Shown: positions 1 through 5,327, numbered from the stretch's first letter. The stretch: DNA of 6,479 nt from an uncultured Shinella sp. (GCF_946479415.1 NZ_CAMLFY010000182.1:1-6479), one strand, 5' to 3'. A program made the numbers and translations. Notes: a model not told the origin generated them from the sequence alone.

Positions 1-49
1 ACGAGCTCCTGTCAAGTGACTGGAGTTCAGACGTGTGCTCTTCCGATCT
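1..49 (+). other. Illumina sequencing adapter (contamination)
   Basis: Bases 16-49 match, base for base, the 34-nt read-2 part of the Illumina TruSeq index adapter, which begins GTGACTGGAGTTCAG and ends CTCTTCCGATCT. Bases 1-7 (ACGAGCT) match the end of the P7 flow-cell sequence (ACGAGAT) with one mismatch. That leaves exactly eight bases, 8-15, where an 8-nt sample index would sit. The genomic sequence begins at base 50: the codon spanning 49-51 would read Met on the minus strand, as DapE expects after Leu-Gly-Asp, if base 49 were c instead of the adapter's t. This is library residue on a contig end, not DNA of the organism. Confidence 0.98.
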
Positions 50-585
50 ATGTCGCCGAGCTGGTCCGGATTGGTCGGCTCGCCGACGAGGCAGGCATCC
101 CAGCGCTCGCCGCGCGCGGCCGCCCATTGCAGAAGCTTGATCGTGCCGTTGACGGCCGGGCCTTCCTCATCGCCGGTGATCAGGAAGGAGACGGAGCCCT
201 TCGGCGGGCCATGTTTCTCGATATGGCGGGCGACGGCGGCGACGAAGCAGGCGATCCCGCCCTTCATGTCAACGGCGCCGCGGCCGAACATCTCGCCATT
301 GGCGATCTCGGCGCCGAACGGATCATGCGTCCAGGCCGCCGCGTCGCCGACGGGCACCACGTCCGTATGGCCGGCAAACATCAGATGCGGTCCCTCGCTG
401 CCGATCCGGGCATAGAGGTTTTCGATATCGGGCATGCCGGGCTCGGTCGCGACCATACGCTCCACCTTGAAGCCGAGCGGCTCCAGCATGGCGGCAAGCG
501 CGGTCAGCGCGCCGCCTTCGGCTGGCGTTACGGAGGGGCAGCGGATGAGTGTGGCGAGGTTTTGGATCGGATCGGCAGAGGTCAT
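50..585 (-). CDS. dapE: Succinyl-diaminopimelate desuccinylase, 3' end missing
   Basis: DapE is a cytosolic zinc hydrolase of the M20 peptidase family. It splits N-succinyl-LL-2,6-diaminopimelate into succinate and LL-diaminopimelate on the way to meso-diaminopimelate (peptidoglycan) and lysine. The 178 residues present open with [20 protein letters not shown]. They carry the metal site HTDVVP (His73, Asp75), Asp106 in [10 protein letters not shown], the catalytic Glu140 with Glu141 in TGDEEGP, and Glu169 in VGEPTNP. All six sit at a constant offset of six from the Haemophilus enzyme (67, 69, 100, 134, 135, 163). The dimerisation lid and the last zinc-binding His are lost because the contig ends; a full DapE has about 380-400 residues. 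The ATG at 583-585 is chosen because the protein there starts as family members do. No good Shine-Dalgarno precedes it, and an in-frame GTG at 598-600 is a weaker alternative. It follows the DUF805 gene after 89 bases and is probably in the dapD operon. Confidence 0.95.
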
Positions 586-674
586 GAGGCACGCGGTCAC
601 GGCATGAGAACAGGGAAAATCGAGATGTAGCGACCGGCCGGGGATTTGTCACGCGCGGTCAGGGGCAGCGAGCG

Positions 675-1061
675 TCAGTCCTTCGGGCGGTTGGGCACGC
701 GGCCGTAGTCGTTGGCGCCGTTGGTGCCGGGCCAGACCAGAAAGGCGATGAGCGCGAAGAAGGAGATCGCGGGAATGAACAGGCAGATGATCAGCGCCAC
801 CGGCAGGTTCATGTCGTGCAGCCGCTTGATCGTCAAAAGGATGGAGGAGATCGTCGAGGCGATGCCGACGCCGACGAAGACGAAGGACCAGAACAGGAAG
901 GACGGGTCTTCCTTGGGCACCATGACGATCTGCGTCAGCGCGGCCGAGAGCAGCATCAACCAGAAGGCCCAGCCGAGCGCGAAGGGCGCACGGCTGAGGC
1001 GGCCGGACCAGCCGAAGAAGAGCCAGGTGAGGCTCGGCCCCTGCTCTTCGACTGTCGCCAT
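675..1061 (-). CDS. DUF805 family inner-membrane protein
   Basis: This 128-residue protein has three clear hydrophobic segments, at about residues 26-48, 54-77 and 87-110. It shows the DUF805 marks: GRLSR at 20-24 before the first segment, TIKRLHD at 77-83 between the second and third, and NDYGRVPN near the C-terminus (117-124). DUF805 proteins (such as E. coli YhaH and YhaI) are small integral membrane proteins of unknown function. The ATG lies three bases after the dapD stop, so translation is very likely coupled, and dapE follows 89 bases further on. The spacing puts it firmly in a diaminopimelate operon. Whether it has a role in that pathway, for example at the cell envelope, cannot be told from the sequence. 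Membership of the family is fairly sure; function is unknown. Confidence 0.88.
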   Translation of the reverse strand: MATVEEQGPSLTWLFFGWSGRLSRAPFALGWAFWLMLLSAALTQIVMVPKEDPSFLFWSFVFVGVGIASTISSILLTIKRLHDMNLPVALIICLFIPAISFFALIAFLVWPGTNGANDYGRVPNRPKD

Positions 1062-1064
1062 GGC

Positions 1065-1922
1065 TTAGTCTCGCAGCAGTTCGTTGATGCCGGTCTTCGA
1101 GCGGGTCTGGGCATCGACGCGCTTGACGATGACGGCGCAGTAGAGGCCGGGGGCCGGCAGGCCGTTCGGCATGGTCTTGTCGGACGGCATGGAGCCGGCG
1201 ACGACGACCGAATAGGGCGGCACTTCGCCATAGGTCACTTCGCCGGTGGCGCGGTCGACGATCTTGGTCGACTTGCCGATGAAGACGCCCATGCCGAGCA
1301 CGGAGCCCTCGCGCACGATGCAGCCTTCGACGACTTCCGAGCGGGCGCCGATGAAGCAATTGTCCTCGATGATGGTCGGGCCGGCCTGCATCGGCTCCAG
1401 CACGCCGCCGATGCCGACGCCGCCCGACAGATGGACGTTCTTGCCGATCTGGGCGCAGGAGCCGACGGTGGCCCAGGTATCGACCATCGTGCCCTCGCCG
1501 ACATAGGCGCCGAGATTGACGAAGGAGGGCATCAGGATGGCGTTCGGCGCGATATAGGCCGAGCGGCGCACCACGCAGTTCGGCACGGCGCGGAAACCGG
1601 CCTTCTCGAATTCGTTGACGCTCCAGCCGTCGAACTTGGAAGGCACCTTGTCGAACCACGAGGATTCACCCGGGCCGCCCTTGACGATTTCCATCGGGTT
1701 GAGGCGGAAGGAGAGCAGCACGGCCTTCTTGAGCCACTGGTTGACCGTCCAGTTGCCGTCTTCGCCGCGCTCGGCGACGCGCACCTTGCCCGTATCGAGC
1801 AGGTTCAGCGACGTCTCGACCGCGTCGCGGATTTCGCCGCGCGTTCCGGTGTTGATGCCGTCCCGTTCCTCGAAGGCGCGGTCGATGGTTGCGGACAATG
1901 TGGACAGGTTGGACGTGCTCAT
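1065..1922 (-). CDS. dapD: Tetrahydrodipicolinate N-succinyltransferase
   Basis: DapD transfers succinyl from succinyl-CoA to tetrahydrodipicolinate, giving N-succinyl-2-amino-6-ketopimelate, the committed step of the succinylase branch of lysine/diaminopimelate synthesis. It is a cytosolic trimer. The 285-residue protein has the helical N-terminal domain (about 1-110), then a left-handed beta helix of hexapeptide repeats (about 118-220, including the stretch around [18 protein letters not shown]), then a C-terminal beta domain. Asp148 in MVDTW and Glu196 in ARSEVVEG match the catalytic Asp141 and Glu189 of the mycobacterial enzyme at a constant offset of seven. Length is normal for the family (E. 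coli 274). The ATG at 1920-1922 has a good ribosome site, AAGGAA, five bases upstream. It is the first gene of the dapD-DUF805-dapE unit and diverges from the LOG gene across 173 bases. Confidence 0.98.
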   Translation of the reverse strand: MSTSNLSTLSATIDRAFEERDGINTGTRGEIRDAVETSLNLLDTGKVRVAERGEDGNWTVNQWLKKAVLLSFRLNPMEIVKGGPGESSWFDKVPSKFDGWSVNEFEKAGFRAVPNCVVRRSAYIAPNAILMPSFVNLGAYVGEGTMVDTWATVGSCAQIGKNVHLSGGVGIGGVLEPMQAGPTIIEDNCFIGARSEVVEGCIVREGSVLGMGVFIGKSTKIVDRATGEVTYGEVPPYSVVVAGSMPSDKTMPNGLPAPGLYCAVIVKRVDAQTRSKTGINELLRD

Positions 1923-1995
1923 CGGAATTCCTTAAACTTCGACGCTTATTTTCTGTTGTCGGGATGCCGGAAGGTCGATTTCATCAATCAGCAGA

Positions 1996-2039
1996 TGCTC
2001 TAGAGCAAGTGCCGGGAAAGATGAAGCCCCTTTCCGGCA
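1996..2039. repeat. Intergenic palindrome and bulged hairpin, possible rhizobial interspersed repeat
   Basis: TGCTCTAGAGCA at 1996-2007 is a perfect 12-bp palindrome. Two bases later comes a hairpin: TGCCGG (2010-2015), a bulged G (2016) and AAAG (2017-2020) pair with CTTTCCGGCA (2030-2039), leaving a nine-base loop. The layout, a CTCTAGAGCA box followed by a hairpin in the gap between divergent genes, recalls the short dispersed intergenic repeats seen many times in Rhizobiaceae chromosomes; that likeness is from memory. It could instead be an operator or leader structure for the LOG gene, whose start lies 57 bases downstream. The structure is directly visible; its class is inference. Confidence 0.45.
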
Positions 2040-2095
2040 GATACTGTCGCACGGGCGAAATGGTAATCCCGTGGGCGAAGAAAGCAGGACATGAC

Positions 2096-2989
2096 ATGGC
2101 AAGACTGAAGAAGAAGAGCCTGCGCCGCAAGGACGGCGTGTGGGATCCGTTGGCCGACAGCGCGCAGGACAAACACCGCGCCGCGGTGGTGCCGCAGACG
2201 CCGCAATCGGCCCATCCCGCCTACCGGCTTGCCTATGTCGACGACGATTTCCTCTGCCGCGAGGAGCTGCGCCCGGTGCGCCTGCAACTCGAACTCCTGA
2301 AGGTCGAGATGATGCTCGCCGAGCGCGGCATCAAATCGACCGTCGTGATGTTCGGCGGCGCGCGCATCCCCGCCCCCGGCCAGGAAGCGTGGGCGGCGCG
2401 CAACGAGACGCAGCGCGCCAATCTCGAGGCGGCCTCGATCTATTATACGGAGGCGCAGAAATTCGCCCGGCTCTGCTCGGAAAAGTCGGCGGAGCTCGGC
2501 TACAAGGAATATGTCGTCGTCACCGGCGGCGGACCGGGCGTGATGGAGGCGGGCAACCGCGGGGCGGCCGATGTCGGCGCCCCCTCGATCGGCCTCAACA
2601 TCGTCCTGCCGCACGAACAGGCGCCGAACCCCTATGTGACGCCGGAACTGAGCTTCAACTTCCACTATTTCGCGATCCGCAAGATGCATTTCCTGCTGCG
2701 CGCCAAGGCGGTCACGGTGTTTCCGGGCGGTTTCGGCACGCTGGACGAGCTGTTCGAGACGGTGACGCTGATGCAGACCGGCCGCATGGCGCTGGTGCCG
2801 CTCATCCTGTTCGGCAAGGAATTCTGGCACAAGATCATCGACTTCGAGGCGCTCGCCGCCTTCGGCACGATCGCGCCCGGCGATGTCGAGCTGATGCAGT
2901 TCGTCGAGACCGCCGACGAGGCCTGGGACATCATCGTCAAATTCTACGAGAAGATGGAAGCCGAAAACGCGGCAGCCGCGCACGGCTGA
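2096..2989 (+). CDS. LOG/TIGR00730 family nucleotide phosphoribohydrolase
   Basis: This 297-residue cytosolic Rossmann-fold protein belongs to the LOG family, often mislabelled lysine decarboxylase. Characterised members split the N-glycosidic bond of nucleoside 5'-monophosphates; cytokinin riboside monophosphates give free cytokinin, and other members act on AMP or other purine monophosphates. Key motifs are TVVMFGGAR (82-90), VVTGGGPGVMEAGNRGA (141-157), AIRKMHFLLRAKA (193-205) and the signature PGGFGTLDE (210-218). A basic stretch KKKSLRRK (5-12) and about 70 further residues precede the core. The open frame extends upstream to 1889, but the ATG at 2096 is chosen because AGGA lies six bases before it and the upstream part runs through the intergenic palindrome. 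It stands alone, diverging from dapD and converging on the 119-residue gene with a 16-base gap. The substrate (cytokinin, AMP or another nucleotide) cannot be decided here. Confidence 0.93.
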   Translation: MARLKKKSLRRKDGVWDPLADSAQDKHRAAVVPQTPQSAHPAYRLAYVDDDFLCREELRPVRLQLELLKVEMMLAERGIKSTVVMFGGARIPAPGQEAWAARNETQRANLEAASIYYTEAQKFARLCSEKSAELGYKEYVVVTGGGPGVMEAGNRGAADVGAPSIGLNIVLPHEQAPNPYVTPELSFNFHYFAIRKMHFLLRAKAVTVFPGGFGTLDELFETVTLMQTGRMALVPLILFGKEFWHKIIDFEALAAFGTIAPGDVELMQFVETADEAWDIIVKFYEKMEAENAAAAHG

Positions 2990-3005
2990 GGCGCTCCGCC
3001 CCCGC

Positions 3006-3365
3006 CTATTTGCGTTCGGTCGGCTGTGCCTGCAGCCGGCCGCGCGACCTTGAGCGCGCCGCACTGGCGAGGCGTTGCGTCGCCTCTTTCAGCTCCAGCT
3101 CGGTAAACAGCGGCTGGTAGTCCGGCCGCAGCATCAGCGCTTCCATGGAAAGCTCGGCCTTGCCCGCGTCGAGCAGGCGCTCCAGCCCGGTCGTGCCGGG
3201 CTTGAAGACGAGGTCCTTCGCGGCGGCCACGCCGCCATTCAACAGCACGAAGCGACGCAGCAGCACCGGGCGGAAGCCGAGCTCGGCGAAGCGGTCGTAG
3301 AGGCCCATCATTTCCTTGTGGAAACGGGCCTCCACGGCGGGGCTGGCGCTGCGCGGGCCACGCAT
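3006..3365 (-). CDS. Small helical protein coupled to nucleoside hydrolase, function unknown
   Basis: A 119-residue protein, predicted soluble and mostly helical, with no signal peptide or membrane segment. Its ATG overlaps the stop of the nucleoside hydrolase gene by one base (TGATG at 3363-3367), a classic arrangement for translational coupling. The body follows a pattern I have seen in many bacterial hypothetical proteins: a short helix ending ELGFRP (28-33), GGVAAAKDLV (44-53), GLERLLDAGKAELSMEAL (60-77) and PLFTELELKEATQRL (85-99), close to the wording 'L...GRLDLSVEALVL...LFT..E...AR.RL'. A basic tail, RSRSRGR (104-110), ends it. No catalytic motif is visible. The operon suggests a partner or regulator of the hydrolase, but that is inference. 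A longer in-frame start at 3524 lies inside the hydrolase gene and is not needed. Confidence 0.8.
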   Translation of the reverse strand: MRGPRSASPAVEARFHKEMMGLYDRFAELGFRPVLLRRFVLLNGGVAAAKDLVFKPGTTGLERLLDAGKAELSMEALMLRPDYQPLFTELELKEATQRLASAARSRSRGRLQAQPTERK

Positions 3366-4306
3366 CACAGACGGCCGACGCGCTCGGTGAGCAGCGCGAA
3401 GAAGCCGTCGGCATCGACATCCTTCATGACGCGCGCATTGTGCTTGCGGTCGGTGACCTGCCACCAGTCGACGACCGTCATGCCAACGGTGAGCGGCGAG
3501 GCCGTCTCGACTTCGACATTGCAATCGCGGCCGGCGAAGAGCTCCGGCTTCAAGAGATAGGCGATGACAGTCGGATCATGCAGCGGCCCGCCATCGGAGC
3601 CGTATTTCTCCACATCGAAGCGCTCGAAGAATTCGAGCATCTCGACCAGCGCGGTCGCCGGACGGTTGCCGATCTCACGCAGCTTGGCGACACGGCTCTT
3701 CAGCGTCAGCACCTTGTGGGTGACGTCGAGCGGCATCATGACGATGGGGATGCCGGACTGGAAGACGACGGCAGCGGCCTCCGGATCGACATAGATGTTG
3801 AATTCGGCTGAAGGCGTGATGTTGCCGCCTTCGAAGAAGCCGCCGCCCATCATGACCAACTCGCGCACGCGGCCGGCAATGTCGGGCGCTTTCTGGAGGG
3901 CCGTCGCGATGTTGGTGAGTGGGCCGAGCGTGCAGAGTGTCACGGTGCCCTCGGGCTCGCTGCGCAGGGTCTCGATGATGAAATCGACGGCGTGCTCAGC
4001 CTGCAACGGCATCTGCGGTTCGTGCAGCTCGGGACCGTCGAGGCCGGTCTTGCCGTGCACGTGCTCGGCGGTGATGAGTGGGCGGGCGATCGGCTTGTCG
4101 GCGCCGGCGAAGACCTTCACGTCCGTGCGCGCGCAGAATTCCAGGATGATGCGGGCATTGGTCGAGGTGCGCGACAGCGGCACGTTGCCGGCCACCGTGG
4201 TGATGCCGAGGATTTCGAGTTCCGGGCTGCCGAGCGCCAGCATGATCGCGGCGGCATCGTCCTGCCCCGGATCCGTGTCGATGATGATTTTCCGTGGCTC
4301 GGACAT
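3365..4306 (-). CDS. Inosine-uridine preferring type nucleoside hydrolase
   Basis: This 313-residue enzyme of the IunH/Rih family hydrolyses the N-glycosidic bond of ribonucleosides to give free base and ribose, as part of nucleoside salvage. The calcium-binding N-terminal signature DTDPGQDDA (10-18) supplies Asp10, Asp14 and Asp15. Also present are TVAGN (37-41), HGKTGLDGP (84-92), LGPLTN (127-132), MMGGG (152-156), AEFNIYVDPEAA (167-178, with the ribose-contacting Glu168 and Asn170) and LHDP (242-245), where His243 and Asp244 match the catalytic His241 and metal ligand Asp242 of the Crithidia enzyme. Length is normal for the family and no key residue is missing. There is no signal peptide, so it is cytosolic. 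The ATG at 4304-4306 has a modest GGA ribosome site six bases away. Base preference (purine, pyrimidine or both) cannot be read from the sequence. It heads a two-gene unit and diverges from hsp20. Confidence 0.95.
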   Translation of the reverse strand: MSEPRKIIIDTDPGQDDAAAIMLALGSPELEILGITTVAGNVPLSRTSTNARIILEFCARTDVKVFAGADKPIARPLITAEHVHGKTGLDGPELHEPQMPLQAEHAVDFIIETLRSEPEGTVTLCTLGPLTNIATALQKAPDIAGRVRELVMMGGGFFEGGNITPSAEFNIYVDPEAAAVVFQSGIPIVMMPLDVTHKVLTLKSRVAKLREIGNRPATALVEMLEFFERFDVEKYGSDGGPLHDPTVIAYLLKPELFAGRDCNVEVETASPLTVGMTVVDWWQVTDRKHNARVMKDVDADGFFALLTERVGRL

Positions 4307-4372
4307 GCCGTTTCCATCCCGTGTTTCTTATGATTCGTGGCGCGTCTCGCGCGGGCGAAGCGGCGACTATAT

Positions 4373-4393
4373 TTGCGAAATCGCCGTTCGCAA
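4373..4393. repeat. Perfect inverted repeat TTGCGAA-N7-TTCGCAA
   Basis: TTGCGAA at 4373-4379 and its exact reverse complement TTCGCAA at 4387-4393 are parted by seven bases. The repeat starts directly after a TATA-like CTATAT (4367-4372) and ends directly where the first hairpin of the hsp20 leader begins. As DNA it has the size of a dimeric repressor operator over or just past a start site serving either divergent gene. As RNA it would be a fifth hairpin of the hsp20 leader. The sequence does not match the CIRCE heat-shock operator. Confidence 0.5.
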
Positions 4394-4489
4394 GCGTCTT
4401 GCGCCGCAGACGCGCAATCACCATATTGCAGCCATCGGGATGCCGAGACCGGGTCCCGCCACAGTCGCTTGAAAGCCAAGGACTAGACG
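4394..4489 (+). promoter_or_regulatory. ROSE-like RNA thermometer in hsp20 leader
   Basis: Four hairpins follow in series. The first is GCGTCT (4394-4399) with AGACGC (4408-4413). The second is GCAAT (4414-4418) with ATTGC (4425-4429). The third pairs CGGGA with TCCCG, plus an inner CCG with CGG (4436-4458). The last, 4463-4484, pairs AGTC with GACT and CTTG with CAAG, with one bulged G at 4467. Its 3' arm contains the whole hsp20 ribosome site AAGGA (4478-4482), seven bases before the ATG. The 5' arm contains TCGCT (4465-4469), which fits the conserved U-U/C-G-C-U of ROSE elements, where the bulged G lies opposite the Shine-Dalgarno and makes the helix melt on heating. ROSE elements are established regulators of rhizobial small heat-shock genes. 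The pairing was worked out by eye; a -10-like CTATAT lies upstream at 4367-4372 but no clear -35. Confidence 0.8.
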
Positions 4490-4921
4490 ATGACACGCAT
4501 GACCCCTTTTGCCAGCCCGCTGATGCTGGGTTTCGACGCCATGGAAAAGACCCTCGAGCGTATCGCCAAGGGCAATGATGGCTATCCCCCCTATAATATC
4601 GAACGTCTTCGTCCGAATGGCGATACCGGCGCGCCCGAGCGCCTGCGCATCACGCTCGCCGTCGCGGGTTTCTCCGAAGAGGAACTCGACGTGACGACGG
4701 AGGAAAACCAGCTTGTCATTCGCGGCCGCCAGGTCGATAGCGGCGAGCGGGATTATCTTTACCGCGGTATCGCCGCCCGCCAGTTCCAGCGCACCTTCGT
4801 GCTTGCCGATGGCATGCGCGTGTCGGGCGCCGAACTGAAGAACGGTCTCCTGTCGGTGGACCTCGTCCGGCCCGAGCCGGTTCGAATGGTAAAGAAAATT
4901 AACATTTCCGTATCAGACTAG
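4490..4921 (+). CDS. Small heat-shock protein, Hsp20/IbpA family
   Basis: This 143-residue ATP-independent holdase chaperone binds unfolding proteins in the cytoplasm and hands them to DnaK/ClpB. The short N-terminal arm (1-36, including PFASPLMLGFDAMEKTLERI) is followed by an alpha-crystallin domain (about 37-130) that starts at YNIERL. It contains RQFQRTFVLADGMRV and ends with the family signature A-x-x-x-N-G-x-L as AELKNGLLSV (114-123). The C-terminal tail carries an I-x-I motif, INI at 137-139, used in oligomer assembly. Length is typical for IbpA-like proteins. The ATG at 4490 is favoured by AAGGA seven bases upstream; another ATG at 4499 has no such site. The leader folds over this ribosome site (see the ROSE-like element), so translation is likely heat-induced. 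A DUF1150 gene follows on the same strand. Confidence 0.96.
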   Translation: MTRMTPFASPLMLGFDAMEKTLERIAKGNDGYPPYNIERLRPNGDTGAPERLRITLAVAGFSEEELDVTTEENQLVIRGRQVDSGERDYLYRGIAARQFQRTFVLADGMRVSGAELKNGLLSVDLVRPEPVRMVKKINISVSD

Positions 4922-5000
4922 ATCATGAGCCGTTCCTGCGGGAACAACCGCCGGACCGTCTCGAGCGTAACCTGATCGTTGACGCACCGAGCGCCATTGT

Positions 5001-5040
5001 GGCCGCGGGCGCCCAGCGGCCGGCATCTGCCGGCATTGCC
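5001..5040 (+). promoter_or_regulatory. Hairpin-rich leader before the DUF1150 gene
   Basis: The 131 bases between hsp20 and the DUF1150 start hold no gene that I can support but much structure. GGCCGC (5001-5006) pairs with GCGGCC (5016-5021) around a GGGCGCCCA core. CCGGC (5020-5024) pairs with GCCGG (5029-5033) and partly competes with it. TTGCC (5036-5040) can pair with GGCAA (5046-5050), covering the last two bases of the ribosome site. A separate small hairpin, GTTCC-TGCG-GGAAC (4932-4945), sits 10 bases after the hsp20 stop. No run of T follows any of them, so they are not standard intrinsic terminators. They may protect or separate the two cistrons; this is inference. Confidence 0.3.
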
Positions 5041-5042
5041 AT

Positions 5043-5047
5043 GGAGG
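5043..5047 (+). promoter_or_regulatory. Ribosome binding site that fixes the DUF1150 start
   Basis: GGAGG lies five bases before the ATG at 5053, a near-ideal Shine-Dalgarno. In-frame starts further upstream, at 5041 (ATG, overlapping this site) and 4999, have no purine-rich site ahead of them. The short form starting at 5053 is therefore preferred. Confidence 0.75.
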
Positions 5048-5052
5048 CAAAG

Positions 5053-5313
5053 ATGGGACTGAAAATCGCAACCCCCACCGCCGTTTCGAAGGCAGACCTT
5101 GCGCATCTCGGCGCCGGCGAAGTCGGTTATATCCGGAAAATGAAGGCCGACGAAGTGTCGCGCGTCTTCCCGGAAGCCCCGGAAATCGATCCGAGCCTGG
5201 ACCTGTGGGCTCTGTTCGGCGCCGACGGCACGCCGATCCTTCTGACCGACAACCGTTCCAGCACCTTCTACAAGGCTGCCGAGGACGAGCTGCGCACCGT
5301 CAGCCTGCACTAA
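5053..5313 (+). CDS. DUF1150 family small protein
   Basis: An 86-residue soluble protein of unknown function that fits DUF1150, a family of short alphaproteobacterial proteins. Typical parts are a Leu-Gly-Ala-Gly-Glu turn followed by VGYIRKM near the N-terminus, the core LDLWALFGADGTPILLTDNR, and the ending LRTVSLH, where relatives commonly end in VSVH. No membrane segment, signal or catalytic motif is visible. The start at 5053 is chosen for its GGAGG site; starting at 5041 would add four residues. It lies 131 bases after hsp20 on the same strand. As I recall, DUF1150 genes often sit beside Hsp20 genes in this class, which would suggest a stress-linked role, but that is inference. It converges on trmB with 21 bases between the two stops. 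Confidence 0.85.
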   Translation: MGLKIATPTAVSKADLAHLGAGEVGYIRKMKADEVSRVFPEAPEIDPSLDLWALFGADGTPILLTDNRSSTFYKAAEDELRTVSLH

Positions 5314-5327
5314 GCCTGAAGACCGGG

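Noticed and set aside
586..674. Promoter or terminator between the DUF805 gene and dapE
   Set aside because: I saw only a weak five-base stem (GACCG/CGGTC) and a vague -35/-10 pairing; neither is strong enough to call.
649..1659. 336-codon open frame on the minus strand overlapping the DUF805 gene and dapD
   Set aside because: It is a shifted frame of the dapD/DUF805 operon, rich in Arg as expected for an off-frame of GC-rich DNA; the true proteins in this stretch are unmistakable.
816..2003. 395-codon open frame on the plus strand antisense to dapD
   Set aside because: Its residues (long runs rich in Asp, His, Gly, Arg) are typical of the antisense frame of GC-rich genes, and it ends at the intergenic palindrome without a ribosome site or family likeness.
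1889..2095. Upstream extension of the LOG reading frame
   Set aside because: It would run back into dapD and through the palindrome; ATG 2096 has AGGA at the right spacing and begins a more natural protein.
2968..3000. Small hairpins (CGCGG-CAG-CCGCG and GGCG-CTC-CGCC) at the end of the LOG gene as a terminator
   Set aside because: The stems are only 4-5 bp, one is inside the coding region, and no T-run follows; such stems arise often by chance in GC-rich DNA.
2000..3064. Long antisense (354 codons, minus) and off-frame (326 codons, plus, 2140-3120) frames over the LOG gene
   Set aside because: Both lie over a fully recognisable LOG protein and show only low-complexity Arg/Ala/Gly-rich sequence.
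4468..4473. CTTGAA as a -35 box of a heat-shock (RpoH) promoter for hsp20
   Set aside because: It lies only 16 bases before the start codon and inside the hairpin that masks the ribosome site, too close for a promoter; it is better explained as part of the RNA stem.
4918..5310. 130-codon open frame on the minus strand antisense to DUF1150
   Set aside because: It overlaps a better-supported plus-strand gene with a near-ideal ribosome site and shows no recognisable family.
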